Shown here in pieces: positions 58,369 through 64,000 of a stretch of 64,000 nucleotides of DNA. The stretch is from NCBI GenBank assembly GCA_021030905.1, contig JAGFMI010000015.1, forward strand, positions 62,001-126,000, in the 5' to 3' direction. Source of the DNA: Pyrenula massariospora (lineage: Eukaryota; Ascomycota; Eurotiomycetes; Pyrenulales; Pyrenulaceae). The position numbers and the translations under genes are program-made. Numbering within the stretch: the stretch's first letter is position 1; every line of letters begins with the position of its first letter. A model generated the notes under the pieces. That model did no database searches and was not told the origin of the DNA. It saw only the letters and a program-made list of their open reading frames with translations.

Positions 58369-61300
58369 TCACCTTGCACTTCCTTTGCCTCTCCCGGTCC
58401 CATTTTGTCCACCGCCTGCCTTCACTGCAGGTGGCGCATCTGGCGGGCTTAACGCCAACCCATTCATCATCTTCGGTAGTGGTTTTCTCCCTCCGCCACC
58501 AACGAAACCCCTGCTCTTCTCACTGATCCTAGGAACGCCCTGGATCATCCGCGGCTCCCTCATCAGACTTGTATCCAGCTTCGCCGGCACTCGGGTGACA
58601 ATAGACCGATAGTCCCTGCCGTCCGTCAATAGATCCGTTTTGCTGGAGGTATATGTGGCAGATGCAGAGCGCCAGAGGTGGTCAGAAGTATCTGACAGGA
58701 AATCGGACGCAGCATTCGGTGAGAGGAAGGGCGTAGAGCTGTTGAGGCGGGAAGAGCTGGATGAGAAGAAGTTGCGAGTTGCCGTGACGGGAAGGGAGGA
58801 GCGGATGCGGCCGCGGTTCCGCTTAGACAGGATAATGCTGTCAAAAAGAGCGATGCTGTTGGATATCGGAGCCGGGTTAAGGGTCGAGGCAGAAGGGGTG
58901 GCGCTGTTGCGCTCACGGTCATGAATGAACTCGTTGAATGCTGTAAAAGAGATAGATGAGTAAGAGTGAGCTAAAGGGGGAAAAGATGAATGGCGTACCT
59001 TGCGTCTCCCGAAGCATCGCTACATATTCGGCGTTTTCATGAGGCAGGCTTTGCAGGAAAGTGTCCATGTTGAAGGAATATAGGATACCTTGCTTTCTTT
59101 GATTTCCATCAGCGTGGCGCATATACTTGCGGTAGGTATATAGGAGGCTGGCGAAGCAGCGGACAAAAGCCGCTCGAATTTGATCCGGGAAAAAGGCCGC
59201 TGGGCACACGATGCAGACTTCTTGTGAGCATTTTGCATGAGCTTTCATCCCACAACCAGTACATTGGTATATGCCATTTCCGGCTTCCTCATCACAGATC
59301 GAGCATATAGCTTTATCCTCACGAGGTTGGTATTGTAGGCAATGACCCTCCACCCAACTGGTGGTATCCGTATTTCGCACCGGTTGCATCAGCATTTGAG
59401 GCATGATTGTAGAGGCCGCAAGAGTTGACTGAGCGTATGTCGATGGGGCATATGTCGAAGTAGAAGGGAAATGATCAGGGTTGATTGTCCCCACAGAGAG
59501 GTTAGGAGAGTGCCCTAGAAATGGTATGCTTGGCTTCCTTCCAGGCTGCATGTACGCAAGTTTTGCACTTCGATTGGACGAGGAATCAAAATGACCAGAT
59601 CGTTTCTCCCTGAGGGAGGACTGAAGCGCAAATCCAGAGTCATTCCTCGAGACGGGCGTTACGGGAAGTGGAAATGAGCTGTCAGTTGGCGACATGCGTG
59701 GAGGTGAATCAGGCTGGCTGTTTTTGGAAGTCGAGCCAGTTCTCGGCCTATCGTTCCCTCTTGATGCATCAGACTTAGCTTGTAGGAATGCATTGAAGAT
59801 TGGAGGCCGTTTAAGTCTGTCGCTCGCTGCCGGCGCACCGAATCCTGTGGAGTTAAGACCAACGTACTTGGCGAGGGACGTAGGCTCAGCGCTTGGTGTG
59901 AAAACTCCGAGATTCTCGGAAGCAACTGCATCAAAGGGAAAGCTCTCCACGGCGTACAACGGTGGACCTGGCTGCACGCCAAATCTGTTGTGGTGAGGAG
60001 CCGCAAGCTGCAGAAGAGACATAAGTTTCCGACGCTGTTGCCGGGGCAAAGGCGTTGGTCTGGCTGTACTTTCGATCTCATTATTGTCGAGGTCAACAAG
60101 GACGAAATCGTCCTCCGGCAGCTGATAGTCCTCATAACGGCGTTCGATACCACAAATATATGGACATGGAGCCTCGAGAGCTTGTATTAGTCGCACAGGT
60201 AAGACCGGTATAAAGACCCCAGCCCATTTGAACGGGAAGAGTAGTTCGACAATCGCTTTGCAGACTAGATGTAACATAGAAGTATGGGACGAAAGTAGGA
60301 TAATTCGTGATTCAGCGAGAACGTACTCGAAAAGTACGAGGATGTTAGGAATAGTGAGGGCGCGGAATAGCGGGTAGAGATCAGTACTGCGGGCCCCGGG
60401 CAGCTCGTTGATGGCTTCCTTTCGTGCGAAAAGTCTGAGCTCACGCACCAGAATCTCAACCTGAGTCTTGGATGAAATCGGACTTGGCGCCTCCGTGCAA
60501 AGATTAATGACGTATCTTTCTAAAGGCTGCCACATCCCAAGCCGGGGGGAACTTGGTGGAACGCGAAGGACGCCGCCATCAGCCATTGGAACGACAACAG
60601 CTCGCAGCCATTCTTTCCAAAAGCTTGTCATTGAAGCGTCTTTGCCAAGTATGCCGTATGCTCTTGGGATCCACAGTCCCGTGTCTCCGTCTGTAAGACC
60701 TTCGATTTTAGAGGAGGCGCCATGCCGTACAGGACGCAAAATATCAGCCATCATGGTGATCTTTTCTTCCACAGCGCTAATTTCTTCTTCTAGCTCATCC
60801 CGAGCATCAGACTCGGAAGCGACATGCGGCAAACGAGCTAAGAGGCGTGATAGTTTAGCCCTCTCAGCAGCAAGTCTTTCTCCTAGGCTCGCTGCAAGTT
60901 CTCTTTCAGCGTCAGACATGTTGGCGCGCCGCCACTCCTCGCATCGTTTCTCAAGCTCATCTGCTGCCTTCGAGTTCATAGGGATCCAAACAATGACGCA
61001 TATAGCATGCAGCCTTGAATTATCTCCTGCGGTCATAGAGAAGCCATGCCACGTAGATCGCGGACGGGTGTCGGCAGAAACCACGTTGATGTCATTAGGA
61101 AAGGCAAACATTGGCACGTAGTCAGGGAACTCTCCACGTCCTTGCACTACGTCTGGAAGGCCCTTTGGAGGATATCGGTCGAGAAGCACTGGTTCAAATT
61201 TTCTTTTTAGAGGATGCATATTCGATGGTGCAACAATGGGCTCAGGCGCCGGTATGACGGAATTATAATTGCTCGTTCTTCTCGAACTTCGGACAGAAGC

Positions 61301-61999
61301 TACATTGCCTAGTTGTGAGCTTTCTCCTGGGTGAGAAGAGGGATTATGCTTACCTTGTCTAGACATGACCGATGATTGTCTTTTCATGCTATTCATTCCT
61401 CTTACCGACATGTGCCGTCTAACACTCCCAATGCTTGATCTCAACCCATTGTTCCCAACCTCTTCTGACACAATCCTTTGAGTCCGTGGTCGTGGCCGAG
61501 GTCTAGCTGTGTTGGTCACGGCGCCAGCGCTCAAATTAAGATCAAGGAAGAAGGACTCTCGGTCGGCAGCAAATCGACGTAAGGCATCGTCAAAATTCTC
61601 GTCATTAAGACTTCCTGACTGTATCAAGGAGCTCCTGACTGGGCGAATTGTCGCACTGCTTCTGTTGCTTGCTGTGCCTGACCGGTTCGAACCCGAGGCC
61701 TTAAGAGAGGTAGTAGCATCGTTTGACAAGCGAGAAAGTCGGTTGAGGGAATTGTGCTTCGAATGCCTAGATGTCGGACGTGGTGAGCCCTGCACAGACT
61801 GTGCTTCCTCCTCGGCTGCTTCATCTTCCTCAATCGTATCTTCCAAGCCAGGACTGTGAATGCCGTTCAATTTGCTGGCTTCCCCGAGTTGAATGTACTT
61901 TTCAAGAAGCTCTGAACTGTCCAAGCCAGCAATCCAGAAATATTCTGCAAGGGGTGTCGAGGAAACATCCCACGTCTTGGGCTGGGTTTTCGAAGGCAT
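58369..61999 (-). CDS. DENN-domain protein with zinc-binding C1-like motif, probable Rab-GEF
   Basis: Two exons, 61999-58999 and 58940-58369, with a 58-nt intron, giving 1190 residues. The join reads MLRETQAFNEFIHDRE, typical of the end of the DENN module. Order: a Ser/Arg-rich N-terminus (1-250); uDENN (about 265-480, with PLKRKFEPVLLDRYPPKGLP and HAICVIVWIPM) containing a helical insertion (DAERELAASLGERLAAERAK); cDENN (about 515-650, LFRALTIPNILVLFEYVLAE, RIILLSSH); a low-complexity spacer; a C1-type Cys/His zinc site (about 885-925, ICSICDEEAG, CTGCGMKAHAKCSQEVC); then dDENN. DENN proteins exchange nucleotide on Rab GTPases in membrane traffic. Without the second exon the protein would end with a hydrophobic intron-encoded tail, so the splice is needed. 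Confidence 0.9.
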
Positions 62000-63452
62000 G
62001 ATGGCACACGTTATTGTCGTCGCGTATGAGCGTTATGCGAGAGCATCTTTCGTATCGACGCCAGTAACACCCCTCGATATTTTGATCTGGCCCAAAGTCT
62101 TCACTGCCGAGGATTGGAGGTTTGCGTGACGAGTCTCCAAGCTTGGTACCACCTGAGAATTCTAATTGACCTCCGGCCTTCGACTCGCCCCGCGAGAAAC
62201 TCGAAGCTGAAGAATTGCCGTGCCGCTTGACGTTGAGGATTCGAGAACGAGGAAAAAGAAGCCTCCCTGAGGACGCGCTCCGGCGTCAGCGAGCGTTGGT
62301 CATTCGTGCGATTGAGTTTAAAACCTTACCAGAGCTTTGGGTCACGATTAAATGCCCGTACAAAGTACAAGGACAGGGTGTGTACCCAGCCAAACCTTAA
62401 TTGATGGCCAGGTGAGACCGGCTGAAAGGGAAAAGTCGGACGCAATTAATTTGCGTTTGACAATTTGATGGCGTCTAGGTACAGACAGCCTTCACGAACG
62501 GCAGCTCAGAAGAATTTAGCTTTGAGAAGACACGCATGTGCCAACTCCTGACTACTGCAAAGGTCGAGGGGGTCCGGGACTGAGAGTGAGGGGGCGCAGA
62601 CGTGGATAGCTACCTCAGCGTTGAGGGATACTCGGTGCTGGGCGGAAAGGTGATAGGCCCCCCTAGCTAAGGGTTTCCCCCAGCTGTTCCCCTTTGGCCT
62701 TAGTGCTTGCCCTTGTTTAGCAGAGGCCGGTGCCTGATCCTGAACACCACCGACGCTTTAGGGAAGTCTTCAGCAGTGCGCTGCGAGCCCCAGTGGCCGT
62801 AAGGGGCCGATGGCGCCCGAGAGTGCCTCCGAAAAGGTTTGCTCACTCCTCGGACCGACTAACCGTCAGCGTTCACGTCTAATTGCAAAATATCTGTCAA
62901 GAAGGGATCACCAGCATATCGCCTGTAGCATTCACCCACTAGTCCATTGACAGCAATTCAGAGTGGTGCTGCACATCTTACTCGTTCGTATCACAGACCT
63001 CTGTGGACATGCATTGCTTCGGACGTCTACCTATCTGGCGGCATCCTCGGCTCTCTGCCGCTCTTTGCCTCCTGGCTGTTTAGCGTGGGGACAGGGCTCA
63101 AGTCTTCAATCTATTGGGGGCTGTCTCCGCAAATGACACGCCTTTTCAAGAGCTCCGAAACATCTGGCCTATCCTTAGATGTGCCTGTTCGGGTAGCGCG
63201 GCCAACAATCCAGCCGTTCTCCTTGACTTTTCCCCTTGCAGGCCAACATAACAACATGCGATGGCCCCGATTCTCTATTTATTAATTAATGGAGATCCAG
63301 CCAGATGTCATGTAGTCATAGGACATATGAGACCCCTGGTCATCGATGGCGCACTAGCACGCAATCCCACGCCCAATATTCCGAGCAGATCCCCCTATCA
63401 ACGCCAAAAAAAGAAATTCTGGGGTATCAACATAGCCTTTTTCATGAAACCA
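62000..63452. other. Intergenic, no supported gene
   Basis: About 1.45 kb upstream of the DENN gene and downstream of the edge gene. Short frames (62215-62400, 62947-63285, 63261-63560) lack family resemblance. It includes the DENN gene promoter. Confidence 0.45.
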
Positions 63453-64000
63453 TCATGCTCCCCCTCCCATCCCAGTAACCATTTGACCCTTTCTTACAAC
63501 GCCATGGCTGACAGATTCTTCTCCCGTCATCCATGTCGGCATTTGCTTCGCCTTGATTAAGCCGGTCTCAACAAGCTGCCGCAGGCCGGCAAATACGTCT
63601 GGCCCATGGAATGTCAAGGTGACAGGCGAACTGCCGTGTCCAGTGTCTCCGTTGGAGGCGGTACCTACAGAAACTTCTTGTCCTAAAGTCTCGTTCATGT
63701 TGTCCGCCATCCTGATCTGCAAGCGGTCGATTCCTTTAGAGTCTGGCAGGGGGGCACAAATAGCTCCAAAGCGTTTTGCTGCGGCAATCTTGCGCTTCTT
63801 GCTGCCATAAAAATCTTTTACCGAAGCGTTGGTATCTCTCTCACGAAGTGGGCGCCTCCGCTTCCCGCCTAGTTGCTCTGGTTCTTCTGGCGTACTGTCT
63901 CGCTTCTCGGCCTGTGCTTGTTCTTCTAAAGAAGTGGCGTTTTCACCCTCGATGCTGGACTTTGCACCCAATTCTAGCGGGCTCTGGTCCACAATGCCAT
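63453..64000 (-). CDS. Partial gene at right edge, nuclear-looking protein of unknown function
   Basis: The frame is open from the right edge to a stop at 63453; the start lies outside the window. About 182 residues are visible. It has a basic stretch GGKRRRPLRERD and KDFYGSKKRKIAAAKR (nuclear-localisation-like), then a more ordered end with TLTFHGPDVFAGLRQLVETG, which may be a short helical domain. I do not recognise the family. Confidence 0.5.
   Translation of the reverse strand, partial: GIVDQSPLELGAKSSIEGENATSLEEQAQAEKRDSTPEEPEQLGGKRRRPLRERDTNASVKDFYGSKKRKIAAAKRFGAICAPLPDSKGIDRLQIRMADNMNETLGQEVSVGTASNGDTGHGSSPVTLTFHGPDVFAGLRQLVETGLIKAKQMPTWMTGEESVSHGVVRKGQMVTGMGGGA

Noticed and set aside
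1-64000. CRISPR arrays, rRNA and tRNA genes
   Set aside because: No regularly spaced repeats, no rRNA-like sequence and no convincing tRNA (GTTCGA-type arm with paired acceptor) were found in the intergenic regions by eye; a tRNA scan would be decisive.

Overview
The window looks like a chromosome segment of a filamentous ascomycete (Pezizomycotina). Genes are cut by short introns (about 47-115 nt) with GT..AG ends. Recognisable eukaryotic housekeeping genes sit beside families typical of filamentous fungi: HET-domain remnants, NACHT/NB-ARC NLR-like proteins, NmrA-like reductases, Dal5-type permeases and fungal DUF proteins. I cannot name a species from sequence alone. Exon joins given in the entries were worked out by hand from splice signals and reading-frame arithmetic.

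Layout. About 1-42.3 kb is an accessory, gene-poor region. It holds a partial hypothetical gene (1-848), an NmrA-like reductase (1811-2953), a multi-pass glycosylated membrane protein (4550-6451), a dead HET-domain fragment (7103-7414), an ankyrin protein broken by one stop codon (8046-10596), a Dal5-like permease (12302-14200), two secreted-protein genes (15278-16727, 18186-19145), and a divergent pair made of a NACHT-ankyrin NLR (20924-24407) and a nucleoside-phosphorylase-fold protein (24803-25981). It continues with a HAD phosphatase pseudogene (28184-29085), a fructosamine-kinase-like gene (29494-30743), a CmcJ/GA4-desaturase-like gene (33532-34607), a TA-flanked MITE (35035-35254), and a head-to-head pair of a DUF7580-type protein (35658-37497) with a zinc-finger/NB-ARC/TPR protein (37860-42326). 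From 42.9 kb the character changes to compact core genes: PRP46, ORC1, a conserved fungal protein, prefoldin subunit 5, mitochondrial ProRS, MAK21 and a DENN-domain protein. A partial gene lies at the right edge.

Most notable observation. The NACHT-ankyrin NLR and its divergently transcribed neighbour share a short N-terminal motif: NGNAIIGRDFNV in the NLR and SGNFSIGRDINV in the phosphorylase-fold protein. The NLR has no N-terminal effector domain, and the neighbour is a stand-alone version of a domain often fused to fungal NLRs. This is the arrangement expected of an NLR and effector that signal through a shared amyloid-type motif. The specific motif and the PNP-type effector pairing would deserve testing. 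A second head-to-head pair (DUF7580 plus NB-ARC/TPR), a HET fragment and a broken ankyrin gene make 7-42 kb an incompatibility/immunity-type neighbourhood with gene turnover.
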